A DNA stretch of 23,646 nucleotides, taken from the NCBI GenBank assembly GCA_050330975.1, contig JBHJHK010000117.1, positions 1-23,646 of the forward strand, in the 5' to 3' direction. Position 1 is the first letter of the stretch. Each line of letters opens with the position of its first letter. This DNA comes from JBHJHK01 sp050330975 (GTDB lineage Bacteria > Pseudomonadota > Gammaproteobacteria > Competibacterales > Competibacteraceae). Shown piece by piece: positions 7,411 through 17,922 of this stretch. Below the pieces are notes generated by a model, which did no database searches, was not told the origin of the DNA, and saw nothing but the letters and a program-made list of their open reading frames with translations. The position numbers and the translations under genes were made by a program.

Positions 7411-8436
7411 ATGCGGGATCTCACACTGACTCGGCGTCAAGCCTTAATGGGAGTAGCCGCCTTAGCCGGAACATCAACACTCGGCCTGAGCAGTAGACCG
7501 CTACTCGCCAAAGCACCAATGGCCACTGATCAAGTGCCCTATTTTTACCGCTTCAAGCATGGCGCGATGCAGGGCACGGTCATTTCAGATGGCATTTTGC
7601 CCTTGGGTGACCCGTCCTCCAGCTTCCTCGGCACAACCAAAGAGGAAGTCGCAGCGATGCTCACCAATAACTTCCTCGATCCCTCCAGCGTCATTCTGGA
7701 ACAGAATATCCTGGTTCTAAATACCGGCGAAAAACTTGTCCTTTTCGATACAGGGATGGGCGAATCGACCCTTTTCGGGCCCACCACGGGCAAGATGATG
7801 CACAACCTCGAAGCCGCCGGTATTGATCCAGGGGCCATCGATGCGGTGGTCTGCACCCATGCCCACTGCGACCATGTCTGGGGCATCATGAGTGAGGGAG
7901 GTGAACGCAACTTCCCCAACGCACAAATCTACATCTCCCAGGCGGACTTCGATTTCTGGACGGACGAAGCCAAGTTATCGATGGAAGAACCGTCTTACAT
8001 GAAGCTATTTGTGGAAGGCGCCCGCAAGAACTTGCTGCCCAATAGAGACCGCATCATCTTTATCAAGGACGGCGAAGAATTCCTCCCTGGCATCCAGGCC
8101 ATGTCCGCCCCGGGCCATACCATCGGTCATACGATCTTCATGATCACATCGGCTGGTGAGACCATGGCGGCCATCGGCGATACCACCCACCATCAAGTGC
8201 TACTGCTCGAAAAACCACTGATGGAATTCGCCTACGACACCGATTCGAAGATGTCTGCGCAGACCCGCTACAGAGTGCTCGATATGCTGGCGGCCCAGCG
8301 CATCCCAATGATCGCCTACCACTTTCCCTGGCCTGGCATCGGTCACATAGCCAAACACGGCGAAGGCTTTCAATACTATCCGATGCCCATGGTCATGCAA
8401 GAGTTACCCGAAGAAAAGGGCAGTGGCTCATACTGA
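7411..8436 (+). CDS. Tat-exported metallo-beta-lactamase-fold hydrolase, methyl parathion hydrolase-like
   Basis: The 341-residue product is a periplasmic dinuclear metal hydrolase. Residues 1-34 form a twin-arginine signal (LTRRQALMGVAALAG, ending near LLAKA). The metal motif THAHCDH is at about 149-155. Later ligands are H236 (APGHTIGH), D257 (IGDTTHH) and H304 (AYHFPWPGIGH). Several stretches resemble methyl parathion hydrolase from memory: YFYRFKHGAMQGTVISDG, LFGPTTGKMMHNLEAAG and FPWPGIGHIAKHGEGF. The family also includes lactonase-like and ester-cleaving enzymes, so activity on organophosphates is not established. Unusual detail: Cys153 sits between the second His and the Asp of the motif. 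A sampled 60-bp block is 47% GC against about 67% in valS, which hints at recent acquisition. Confidence 0.85.
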   Translation: MRDLTLTRRQALMGVAALAGTSTLGLSSRPLLAKAPMATDQVPYFYRFKHGAMQGTVISDGILPLGDPSSSFLGTTKEEVAAMLTNNFLDPSSVILEQNILVLNTGEKLVLFDTGMGESTLFGPTTGKMMHNLEAAGIDPGAIDAVVCTHAHCDHVWGIMSEGGERNFPNAQIYISQADFDFWTDEAKLSMEEPSYMKLFVEGARKNLLPNRDRIIFIKDGEEFLPGIQAMSAPGHTIGHTIFMITSAGETMAAIGDTTHHQVLLLEKPLMEFAYDTDSKMSAQTRYRVLDMLAAQRIPMIAYHFPWPGIGHIAKHGEGFQYYPMPMVMQELPEEKGSGSY

Positions 8437-8893
8437 GTGAAGACACCTCGATTGAGTACCCATCCTGGACAATCCCCATACCTCGGTGCGATGGGTCACT
8501 AGCAAGAAGACTCAAGACGGGCGGAAAAGCCCAAGACCTACAACCAAGAGGGCTCGCCAACACGGTCCTTTTGGTTGCTGATGGCTACGGACTTCCAGGG
8601 CTTTTGGTCAGCGACGGGGCAACCTTGGCCGCGGGCTCGGGGCGGCGGGTGTTCGACTTCGCCGTCCAGGACACGGCGGGGCTGTGGCGGGACAGCTTTG
8701 GTGGGCCGGGGGTTCGGTCCCACCTCATTCCATCCCAGAGGATGATTTTGAAGCCTTCATGGCCACCATGGGCATGGTGGCCATACCCCTCTTTCGGGGC
8801 CATAAGGAATTGATAGTGACCCGATTAGAGGATCTCAGGGCGATCACTCGGGTCGACGTGATAACCCGTCCTCGAGGTCGGGATCCTTCATCC
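8437..8893. other. 457-bp region with no assignable gene
   Basis: Both strands carry only short open frames without good ribosome binding sites. Two plus-strand frames have some protein-like runs: LVADGYGLPGLLVSDG from about 8568, and, in a different frame, DDFEAFMATMGMVAIPLFRG from about 8729. They could be pieces of one frameshifted old gene, but I recognise neither. The interval lies between the metallo-hydrolase stop and the 3' end of the converging 183-residue gene. No clear terminator hairpin with a T-run was found. Confidence 0.4.
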
Positions 8894-9445
8894 CTACCCA
8901 GGGATTAGATCTGCTACAAATTCCCGGCGCTGGTCAATGTCGAGGTGGCGACTCAGGTGGCGAACCAAGTCAACCCCCCGATACCCCTGGGCCAGACCTC
9001 GCTTCACCAGCACAGAAGCGATGGGACCCACATAGCGGGTCAATTGCCCCTCGATTTGCGCCAGCGTCGGCCCAAGGGCCGTGGGCCGCGCCGCGGTTTC
9101 CATCTCGGCCAACATCTGATCGGTCACCGGCAACTGGCGATCCAGGGTGGCCACTACCGTCGCCAGGGTCTTTTGGAGGTCGGGACGGTTTTGGGTCACC
9201 GCCGCCCGCAATGCCGTCTTGAGGCCCGCCAACAGCTTGGCGGGTACGGGCGAACAGAGGGGCAATGTCGCCCCCAAGTGTTCCCGCAATAACACCAGAT
9301 CCCCCAGATGGCGAGCCATAAAGGCCAGCATCAGCCGCTGGCATTCCTGGGGGGATAGGGCTTCAAAGCGGTGGGGAAACGTCTGCAGACGGGCCACGGG
9401 CACTAGCTCGACAATGCAAGGGTCAGGGGCAGTGATAGCGGACAT
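8894..9445 (-). CDS. Uncharacterised 183-residue protein with a YVGPIASVLVKR-type C-terminal domain
   Basis: I do not recognise a named function. The protein is soluble, mostly helical by appearance, with no signal or membrane segment. The C-terminal 60 residues (TRYVGPIASVLVKRGLAQGY, then VDLVRHLSRHLDI) recall a short helical segment I associate with the C-termini of some proteobacterial Ser/Thr kinases and cyclases (pattern Y-hGPhA-hhVKR). That link is from memory and unverified. Here the segment appears without a kinase domain. The N-terminal half (FEALSPQECQRLMLAFMARH) resembles nothing I can name. The ATG start is supported by AGGAG 9 nt upstream (plus-strand ctcct at 9455-9459). A doubtful small ORF ends right at this ribosome binding site, so the pair could be coupled. 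Confidence 0.6.
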   Translation of the reverse strand: MSAITAPDPCIVELVPVARLQTFPHRFEALSPQECQRLMLAFMARHLGDLVLLREHLGATLPLCSPVPAKLLAGLKTALRAAVTQNRPDLQKTLATVVATLDRQLPVTDQMLAEMETAARPTALGPTLAQIEGQLTRYVGPIASVLVKRGLAQGYRGVDLVRHLSRHLDIDQRREFVADLIPG

Positions 9446-9458
9446 GGGCGGACTCTCC

Positions 9459-9668
9459 TCAAGAATTTATCGATGGCATAAACGTCAATTGCCCCTTGAG
9501 TTCCCGCCCCCGTCGGCGAGGTTCAAACTGATGGGTAGAAATATTTAGCCCATCCCGGACGCGCTGGCCATTTTTTCCTTCCAACAGCACCCACCGGTCC
9601 GCCTCTCCAGTCGACAAGAGTCCCGTCACCGCTACTTGAGCGGCCGTTGCCCACCACAATACCCCCAA
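9459..9668 (-). CDS. Doubtful small ORF or gene remnant ahead of the 183-residue gene
   Basis: An open frame of about 69 residues from a TTG ends (TGA) inside the spacer before the next gene's ribosome binding site. A TGA four codons upstream of the TTG closes the frame. There is no good ribosome binding site. The sequence LLSTGEADRWVLLEGKNGQR and later EPRRRGRELKGQLTF faintly resembles the small beta domain of pilus-assembly proteins of the MshK/PilP kind, but this is weak. It may be a 3' fragment of an older gene. I would not call it functional without conservation data. Confidence 0.25.
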   Translation of the reverse strand: MGVLWWATAAQVAVTGLLSTGEADRWVLLEGKNGQRVRDGLNISTHQFEPRRRGRELKGQLTFMPSINS

Positions 9669-9737
9669 AGTCGAGTTTGGTGATCACATCTCGGTTGGGG
9701 TAGATCTAGACGGTGCGCGCTGGCAGCGGGGGGGGTG

Positions 9738-9890
9738 ACGGTCTATGGGCTGGTGGACGGCGAATATCGCCCGCACCCCGCCAGCGAGGTCTCGGTGGGC
9801 TTTCCCCTCAATGCCCTCAACGAAGCCCTGGCCGAGTACGACAGCAGTGACAAAACGGCCCCGGCCCGGCGCTTTTTCCACACCCTGAAC
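9738..9890 (+). pseudogene. Probable C-terminal remnant of a Uma2-family (DUF820) protein
   Basis: The translated stretch TVYGLVDGEYRPHPASEV, then GFPLNALNEALAEYDSSDK and ARRFFHTLN, fits the end of Uma2-family PD-(D/E)XK nuclease-like proteins. In those, a short VYRLVDGRY strand is followed by a helix naming the end of the domain and a final F..L segment. The catalytic part is missing upstream. The frame opens only after a run of eight G (9728-9735), a typical place for frameshift. Downstream of FFHTLN the frame merely runs antisense into the MOSC gene. The identification is by pattern only. Confidence 0.3.
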
Positions 9891-9917
9891 CGTGGTGATC
9901 GCCGACCGCCACCGCCC

Positions 9918-10730
9918 TCAAGCCAACACCGTCACCCCATCCCCCACCCGCAACAGGCCGGCACTGGTGTGATGGATGAGGTTTTGGCCAAAGTAGACCT
10001 CGCCATCCTCCCCCTGGCGGTAACTGGCCAGGGTCCGCCCGGGCTCAGCCCCCCGCTCCCCGGTCGCTTGGTCCACCGAGGGAATTGCACAGCGGCTACA
10101 GGGCTTGGCCACCGTGAATTCCACCCCGTTGATGGCGATGCGCCGCCAGCCGTCCTCGGCAAAGGCCTCGCTGCCCGCCACCACCAGATTGGGGCGAAAC
10201 CGATCCATGGGCACCGGCATCTCCAAGCGGGCGTTCAAATCGGCCAGGGATCCCTCGCCGATGAGCAACAGCGGAAACCCGTCGGCAAAGGCGATGTGGT
10301 CGGCACCGGTGTTGTAGGGTTCCTCCACGGGCCGCTGGAACTGGCTCCCCAGGGCCACCAGGCGACAAGCCAGGCCCAAGTAATGGCTCAACCAGGCGGC
10401 GGCCTCGGCACCGGCGTCGGCGGCGATCCCCTCAAACCCCCAGACCCGCACCGCCACCGGTTGCTCGCCGTAGGGGGCCGAGCTCGCCACCGTCAAGGGC
10501 GCCATCCCCGGCGCCGTCACGGTCAAACCCTCGGCCGCCAGTGCGGGAACAATGCGGGCCATGGCCGGGAAACGCCGCTGGGTGAGAAACCGACCCCGGT
10601 CGTCCACCACCATCCACTGGCGGTCCAAAGCGAGGCCATAGCCCGTCAAGGCGGCCTCGGTCAAGGCAATCCCCCGGCAGGACTTAATGGGGTAAATGTA
10701 AATCCCCGCGAGGGTCAAGGCATCACTCAT
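9918..10730 (-). CDS. MOSC-domain protein (YcbX/mARC-like molybdenum cofactor protein), without ferredoxin domain
   Basis: MOSC proteins bind molybdenum cofactor and, in the YcbX/mARC group, reduce N-hydroxylated compounds. The 270-residue protein has the MOSC N-terminal barrel (IYPIKSCRGIALTEA, about 11-25, and LDRQWMVVDDRGRFLTQR, about 35-52). The MOSC core follows from about 125, with KPCSRCAIPSVD at about 209-220. C211 is the likely Mo-ligating cysteine by family comparison. E. coli YcbX is about 369 residues and carries a C-terminal 2Fe-2S ferredoxin domain. That domain is absent here, so electrons must come from a separate partner. The ATG overlaps the argG stop (ATGA), showing translational coupling as last gene of the valS-argG run. 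Confidence 0.88.
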   Translation of the reverse strand: MSDALTLAGIYIYPIKSCRGIALTEAALTGYGLALDRQWMVVDDRGRFLTQRRFPAMARIVPALAAEGLTVTAPGMAPLTVASSAPYGEQPVAVRVWGFEGIAADAGAEAAAWLSHYLGLACRLVALGSQFQRPVEEPYNTGADHIAFADGFPLLLIGEGSLADLNARLEMPVPMDRFRPNLVVAGSEAFAEDGWRRIAINGVEFTVAKPCSRCAIPSVDQATGERGAEPGRTLASYRQGEDGEVYFGQNLIHHTSAGLLRVGDGVTVLA

Positions 10731-11956
10731 TTGAGGCTCCGCCCCTTGGCGGCGGCGGTGCGCAGTCGCAAGGCGTTGAGCTTGATAAATCCCCCGGCGT
10801 CGGCCTGGTCGTAGGCACCGTAATCGTCTTCAAAGGTGGCGATGTGGGGGTCGTATAGACTGTCGTCGGAGCGCCGGCCCACCACCATGACTTGTCCCTT
10901 GTAGAGTTTGAGGCGCACGGTGCCATTCACCGACCCTTGGGAGGCGTCGATGAGCCCCTGGAGCATTTGCCGCTCGGGACTCCACCAGTAGCCGTTGTAC
11001 ACCAACGAAGCATAGCGGGGCATGAGTTCGTCTTTGAGGTGGGCCGCCTCCCGATCCAGGGTGAGGGATTCCAGGGCCCGGTGGGCCTTGAGGAGCACCG
11101 TGCCCCCAGGGGTCTCGTAACAGCCGCGGTTTTTCATCCCCACATAGCGGTTTTCCACCAGGTCCAGCCGGCCGATGCCGTGGCGCCCCGCCCGGGTGTT
11201 GAGGCGCGCCAACAGCGCCGCCGGGGATAAGGCCTCGCCGTCGATGGCCACCGGGTCGCCGCGGCGAAAATCCAGTTCCATATATTCTGGCTCGTGGGGA
11301 GCCTGCTCGGGGGCCGTGGTCCACAGCCACATATCCTCCTCGGGCTCGTGCCAAGGATCCTCCAAAGGCCCCCCCTCGTAGGAAATGTGGAGCAAATTGG
11401 CGTCCATGGAGTAGGGGGACTTTTCCCCATGGCGGCGGTCGATGGCGATGCCGTGGTACTGGGCATAGGCCAACAGCCGCTCCCGGGAGGTGAGGTCCCA
11501 AGTCCGCCAGGGGGCGATGATCTTGATATCCGGGGCCAGGGCATAGGCCCCTAGCTCAAAGCGCACCTGGTCGTTGCCCTTGCCCGTGGCGCCGTGGGAG
11601 ATGGCATCGGCCCGGGTCTCCCGGGCGATTTCGATCAGCCGCTTGGCGATCAACGGCCGGGCGATGGAGGTACCCAGCAGGTATTCCCCCTCGTAGAGGG
11701 CGTTGGCCCGAAACATGGGAAACACAAAGTCCCGGGCAAACTCCTCCCGCAGGTCGTCGATGTAGATCTCTTTGACACCCAGAGCTTGCGCTTTGGTGCG
11801 GGCGGATTCCAGCTCCTCTCCTTGACCTAGGTCGGCGGTGAAGGTCACCACCTCACAACCATAGGTCTCCTGGAGCCATTTGAGGATCACCGAGGTATCG
11901 AGGCCCCCCGAGTAGGCGAGGACGACTTTATTGACGGTGTGGTGGGCAGTAGTCAT
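10727..11956 (-). CDS. argG: Argininosuccinate synthase
   Basis: This enzyme condenses citrulline and aspartate with ATP to argininosuccinate, the penultimate step of arginine synthesis, in the cytoplasm. From the ATG at 11956 the protein has 409 residues, close to the 400-odd typical of the family. An extended start at 12010 would add 18 residues (ending ESTIH) with no similarity. The N-terminal ATP-pyrophosphatase loop is VVLAYSGGLDTSVILKWLQE (about 11-30). SYEGGPLEDPW, GRLDLVENRYVGMKNRGCYE and YNGYWWSPERQ are hallmark segments. It overlaps the MOSC gene by 4 nt and follows a small membrane-protein gene after 94 bp. The ribosome binding site is weak. Confidence 0.97.
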   Translation of the reverse strand: MTTAHHTVNKVVLAYSGGLDTSVILKWLQETYGCEVVTFTADLGQGEELESARTKAQALGVKEIYIDDLREEFARDFVFPMFRANALYEGEYLLGTSIARPLIAKRLIEIARETRADAISHGATGKGNDQVRFELGAYALAPDIKIIAPWRTWDLTSRERLLAYAQYHGIAIDRRHGEKSPYSMDANLLHISYEGGPLEDPWHEPEEDMWLWTTAPEQAPHEPEYMELDFRRGDPVAIDGEALSPAALLARLNTRAGRHGIGRLDLVENRYVGMKNRGCYETPGGTVLLKAHRALESLTLDREAAHLKDELMPRYASLVYNGYWWSPERQMLQGLIDASQGSVNGTVRLKLYKGQVMVVGRRSDDSLYDPHIATFEDDYGAYDQADAGGFIKLNALRLRTAAAKGRSLK

Positions 11957-12050
11957 GTGGATTGTGCTCTCGGCAAAACGGGCGCCTTGGCGATGGCCAA
12001 CCGGACCCAAACCCCTGAGCCTGGGGTCCGCACCCCGGGGCTTTGGTCCG

Positions 12051-12485
12051 CTACTTGGCGATCAAGGCGCGGTTGAAACGCAAGGTGGTTTCGATGGCCA
12101 GGCCGTTCAACAGCGATGGGGTCACCATGGCCATGGCCCCAGACCAAGACCACGCCACCCCAAAACCCTGGTGATCCAACAACCCCAAGAAAAAGGCCAC
12201 CGGCAAGGCGACGCTGAACAGATGGGCACTGGACCGCAGGCGGTGGGCCGACGTCTGGGGCCCAAAGGCCACACGGCTGAGGCCGATGACGTGGAGGTTG
12301 ACGCCGGCAAACCCCAAAATGAGCAAGGCAAAGCCCAGGGTGAGGGGGTTTAAACCGCCGCCGAACAACAAAAACAGGCCGAAAAAAAAGAAAATGCCAT
12401 CCGCCACCCGGGCCGCCAGGCGCACACTGGCAATGGGCAGCGGATAGAAGGCGAACTCCCCCAGGGCTGTCCCTATCCCCAACAC
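12051..12485 (-). CDS. Small four-helix integral membrane protein, unknown function
   Basis: The 144-residue product from a GTG start has four probable membrane segments: IFFFFGLFLLFGG, LGFALLILGFAGVNLHVIG, HLFSVALPVAFFLGLLD and the hydrophobic stretch WSGAMAMVTPSLLNGLA. I recognise no family and see no catalytic motif. The start overlaps the end of the comB-like gene by 13 nt, and a G-rich site (GGGGGGTG) inside that gene's 3' end lies 4 nt before the GTG, consistent with translational coupling. The gap to argG is 94 bp. Conservation of the overlap in relatives would decide whether it belongs functionally with the phosphatase. Confidence 0.7.
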   Translation of the reverse strand: MLGIGTALGEFAFYPLPIASVRLAARVADGIFFFFGLFLLFGGGLNPLTLGFALLILGFAGVNLHVIGLSRVAFGPQTSAHRLRSSAHLFSVALPVAFFLGLLDHQGFGVAWSWSGAMAMVTPSLLNGLAIETTLRFNRALIAK

Positions 12486-13234
12486 GATTCACCCCCCGGG
12501 GAAGAGGCTCGGGCCAGGTCGTACAACCAACCCCCGTCGAGGCGCGGCACCGTGGGATAGACCCCCAGGCGAGCGGCGTATTCCACTTCGTTTTGGCAAT
12601 CCCGGGCGAGCATCATTTGACCCACCCGCGAGCCCAGCAAGCAGGCCCGGGGCTCCCAGGATTTGTAGAGGCTGTGGGCCGCCAGGGCGGCATCGGTCAA
12701 CGCCCAGCGGCTCTTTTGCTCCCGGAGGAGTTCTTCCACCAGGTAGCCGGCGCCGTAGAAGTCCTCGAGGCTCAAGCGCCCCCGGGACCCGGCACACACC
12801 ACCAACACCGTCTCCGCCTGGTGGTGGCGGCGGATGTGTTGGGCCACCGCCGCCCCGTTCAACAGCGCCGCGGCGTAGACAAAGCGGGCTTTGCTGGCCC
12901 GACACAGGGCCACGGTGCCGTTGGTGGTGACGTAGATCAACGACTTGCCCGCCGGCTCACAGGCCAATAGACCCAGGGGGGCAAAGGGGGCAAAGCCCGC
13001 CAGGGTCACGGCGTTGTGCTCCCCGGCCAGCAAATAGCTGTCGGGGTCTCGCCCCTCCACGGCGGCCCGGGCGGCCTCGCCGAGGGCCACGGGCTGGACG
13101 GCGCGACTGCCGTAGTGGAGGGCGGCGACGACGGTGGAGGTGGCGAACAACACATCGATGACCACGGCCACCTTGTCCCCCAGGCGTCGCTCCTCGAGTT
13201 CGTCCTTATGGCTTAACACGTGGATCTTTTGCAT
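12473..13234 (-). CDS. comB: 2-phosphosulfolactate phosphatase family protein (ComB-like)
   Basis: ComB in methanogens hydrolyses 2-phosphosulfolactate to sulfolactate during coenzyme M synthesis. Bacterial members are common, and their true substrate is often unproven. From the ATG at 13234 the protein has 253 residues, the family's usual length. Diagnostic segments are VAVVIDVLFATSTVVAAL (family VIDVLRATST), YVTTNGTVAL and VLVVCAGSRGRLSLEDFYGAG. The frame is open to 13321, but the extra 29 residues have no family likeness. GGGAG precedes the ATG by a few bases. It sits 65 bp after the YdjM-like gene and overlaps the small membrane-protein gene, so it is part of the valS-argG run. No other coenzyme M gene is nearby. 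Confidence 0.85.
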   Translation of the reverse strand: MQKIHVLSHKDELEERRLGDKVAVVIDVLFATSTVVAALHYGSRAVQPVALGEAARAAVEGRDPDSYLLAGEHNAVTLAGFAPFAPLGLLACEPAGKSLIYVTTNGTVALCRASKARFVYAAALLNGAAVAQHIRRHHQAETVLVVCAGSRGRLSLEDFYGAGYLVEELLREQKSRWALTDAALAAHSLYKSWEPRACLLGSRVGQMMLARDCQNEVEYAARLGVYPTVPRLDGGWLYDLARASSPGGESCWG

Positions 13235-13299
13235 GAGTCTCCCATTCCACGGCCCCCTTGGCGACCCCAAGCCCTGGACCGTCCTCGCCCTTGGTTCCC

Positions 13300-14022
13300 T
13301 CACCAACCCCCGGTCAGCCAAGTGCCCCAGCCCCGGGGCAACAGCTTGGTCGCCCAGGCGTCGTAGTGACCCGACATGAGGTGACGCACAAAGGGACGGG
13401 GCGACGGCGCCAGGTAAAAGGCGGCGACGATGGCGGCGTAGAGGGTCGCCGTCCCCCAGGGGTTGTTCCAGCTGCCCAGCTTCAACGCCGTACCAAAGGA
13501 ACGCTTGATACGCCGATTCAGTAGGTCAACGCTGTAGATTTCGTCCAGGGTCAAATGGACCAAAAACCCCAACAGCACAAAGGTGCCACAGGCCCAAGAG
13601 TGGACGATGGGTCGCCCTAGACTGTGGGCGTACACAATCACCGTCAACAGGGCACAGAAAACCCCCATGGGAATGGAGTGGATGATCCCCCGATGGACGG
13701 TGTAGCGGGCGAAGATGGGGCACAGGCCGTAGCGCACCGCGGCAAAGCAAGCCCCCGCCACCAGCAGAAGCTCCAGGAGGCTGTAGCCGGATCCCAGAGA
13801 AAACACCAGCCAAAAACTCAACAGCACACCCAGGATGTTAAAAGCCCCTCGAAAGGCCACGGAGTTGTCGGCGTCGATGTCGGGCAAAAGGCCCCCCACC
13901 ACCCCCAAGACAAAGTACTCCAATAGGCGATGGTGGGCCACCACGTCGCTCAGACTCAAGTTGATGGCCACCACGCCGCTGACCACCGCCGCGACGGTGA
14001 GGTGGGTATCGAAATTGGCCAT
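13300..14022 (-). CDS. YdjM-family membrane-bound metal-dependent hydrolase (DUF457-like)
   Basis: The 240-residue protein has five or so membrane segments and the conserved polar residues of the YdjM/DUF457 family. The first is NFDTHLTVAAVVSG near the N-terminus (family F.TH...G). Next are GGLLPDIDADNS (about 43-54), HRGIIHSIPMG (about 112-122) and FLVHLTLDEIYSVDLLN (about 153-169). The paired Asp and His residues are thought to bind metal at the membrane face. The physiological substrate is unknown, with roles in membrane or lipid stress proposed for relatives. It begins 5 nt after the valS stop, so it is almost certainly translated from the valS message. Confidence 0.87.
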   Translation of the reverse strand: MANFDTHLTVAAVVSGVVAINLSLSDVVAHHRLLEYFVLGVVGGLLPDIDADNSVAFRGAFNILGVLLSFWLVFSLGSGYSLLELLLVAGACFAAVRYGLCPIFARYTVHRGIIHSIPMGVFCALLTVIVYAHSLGRPIVHSWACGTFVLLGFLVHLTLDEIYSVDLLNRRIKRSFGTALKLGSWNNPWGTATLYAAIVAAFYLAPSPRPFVRHLMSGHYDAWATKLLPRGWGTWLTGGW

Positions 14023-14027
14023 TCGCC

Positions 14028-16793
<2,766 letters not shown>

Positions 16794-16856
16794 GGGCTAT
16801 GACATCGCCGCCGTGGGTCCTGAGTTTGGGAGTGGGGTAGGATCGATCAAGGGGGC

Positions 16857-16885
16857 AGTATACCCCAGGACCCCCCACCCCTCGA
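16857..16885 (-). promoter_or_regulatory. Candidate sigma70 promoter of valS
   Basis: On the minus strand TATACT (plus 16857-16862) matches five of six bases of the -10 consensus. TCGAGG (plus 16880-16885) is a weak -35, three of six, at exactly 17-bp spacing. The -10 lies about 62 bp before the valS ATG. The spacer is G-rich. Confidence 0.4.
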
Positions 16886-16902
16886 CCCTACCCCTCGACC
16901 CC
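16877..16902. repeat. Tandem 13-bp repeat in the valS/pilS divergent region
   Basis: ACCCCTCGACCCT is followed at once by ACCCCTCGACCCC, two 13-bp units differing at the last base. One unit overlaps the candidate valS -35 box. It may be a chance low-complexity repeat or a doubled binding site. Confidence 0.45.
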
Positions 16903-16989
16903 GACGAGTCCACGGCCGGGGTGGGTTCTTGTCCCGGATCAAAGCAGCCGTTAAGCTGCCGGCATCGAAGCCAGGAGCTCCCCACCGCC

Positions 16990-17922
16990 ATGGAAACCGC
17001 CGCCTCCATCAACCGCGACCTCGCCCGGAGCGTGATGCCCCACGGCATTTTGGACCGCCGGCGCCACTGGCAGGTGCTGCGGGTGTTCACCCTCTACCGG
17101 CTGGTGTTTGCCGCCCTTGCGGCCTACTTGGTCTTTGAACGGCTGCCTTTGGTGGATATCGCCGATTCGGGCCTGACGCCACAAGCCCTCGATCAAACGC
17201 CCCCGGCTTTGCTCGTCACCACATTGGTCTACTTTGCCCTGGCCGGTTTGCTGTTGGGGCTCAGTTTGTGGCGGCGGCCTGTCTATCTGCTGCAGATTCA
17301 CTTGGGGGCGGTGTTAGACGTGGCGTTTATCACCATCGCCATGGGAGCGGCCCCGCTGTTGTACAACAATTTGGTGTTGGTGCTGTTCATTGCCGTCGCT
17401 GCCAGCGCCATGTTGCTACCCCAGGTGTCGGCGTTGGTGATCGCCCTGGCGGCGGCGGTGGGGGCTGCCGGCGCGGGCTGGTTCCACAGTAGCGCCCAGG
17501 GCCTGGGCCTGGAACATGTCATCATGGGCTCGGTGTTGGGGGGGGTGCTGGTGGCCAGCAGCTTCGCCGTCAACCGCTGGGCCCGGGAGACCCGGATCCA
17601 GGAACAGGTCCTGCGGGCCCAGACCTTGAGTCTCATCGATATGGCCAAGCTCCACGAGAAGGTGATTCAGCGTCTGACGGTGGGGGTGTTGGTGGTGGAT
17701 TCCGCGGGGAGAGTTCAGCTGATCAATCATCGAGCCCAGGAGGTCCTCGGCGTCGAAGCCAAGCCCGGTGTCGACGTCCCGTTGGAGACCTTGGCGCCCT
17801 CTGTGTGGCAGCGCCTCCAGGCCTGGCGAGAGGGCGGCGGGGAGACCCGTGCCGACGCCCCGTCTTTTGAGCGTTTGGGGGCTGGTGCCGACGCCCCGAC
17901 GCTGGTGGTGCTAGCGGGTTAG
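16990..17922 (+). pseudogene. pilS: Truncated PilS-type sensor kinase: membrane and PAS domains only
   Basis: PilS is the membrane sensor histidine kinase that, with PilR, controls type IV pilin transcription. This frame encodes 310 residues from ATG 16990 (AGGAG 12 nt upstream). Six membrane segments occur between about 33 and 195 (for example FTLYRLVFAALAAYLVFE and HVIMGSVLGGVLVASSFAV). A linker helix (EQVLRAQTLSLIDMAKLHEK) and a PAS domain (TVGVLVVDSAGRVQLINHRA) follow. Translation stops at APTLVVLAG, exactly where intact PilS continues LIFLED and then the HisKA phosphoacceptor and ATPase domains. No kinase domain or pilR follows in any frame. The reading frame to that point is clean, so the loss looks like a recent deletion or rearrangement. 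A stable kinase-less sensor fragment could still be made. Confidence 0.75.

Noticed and set aside
16944..16959. GCAGC/GCTGC small stem upstream of pilS considered as a terminator
   Set aside because: The stem is only five pairs, has no T-run and lies between divergent genes.
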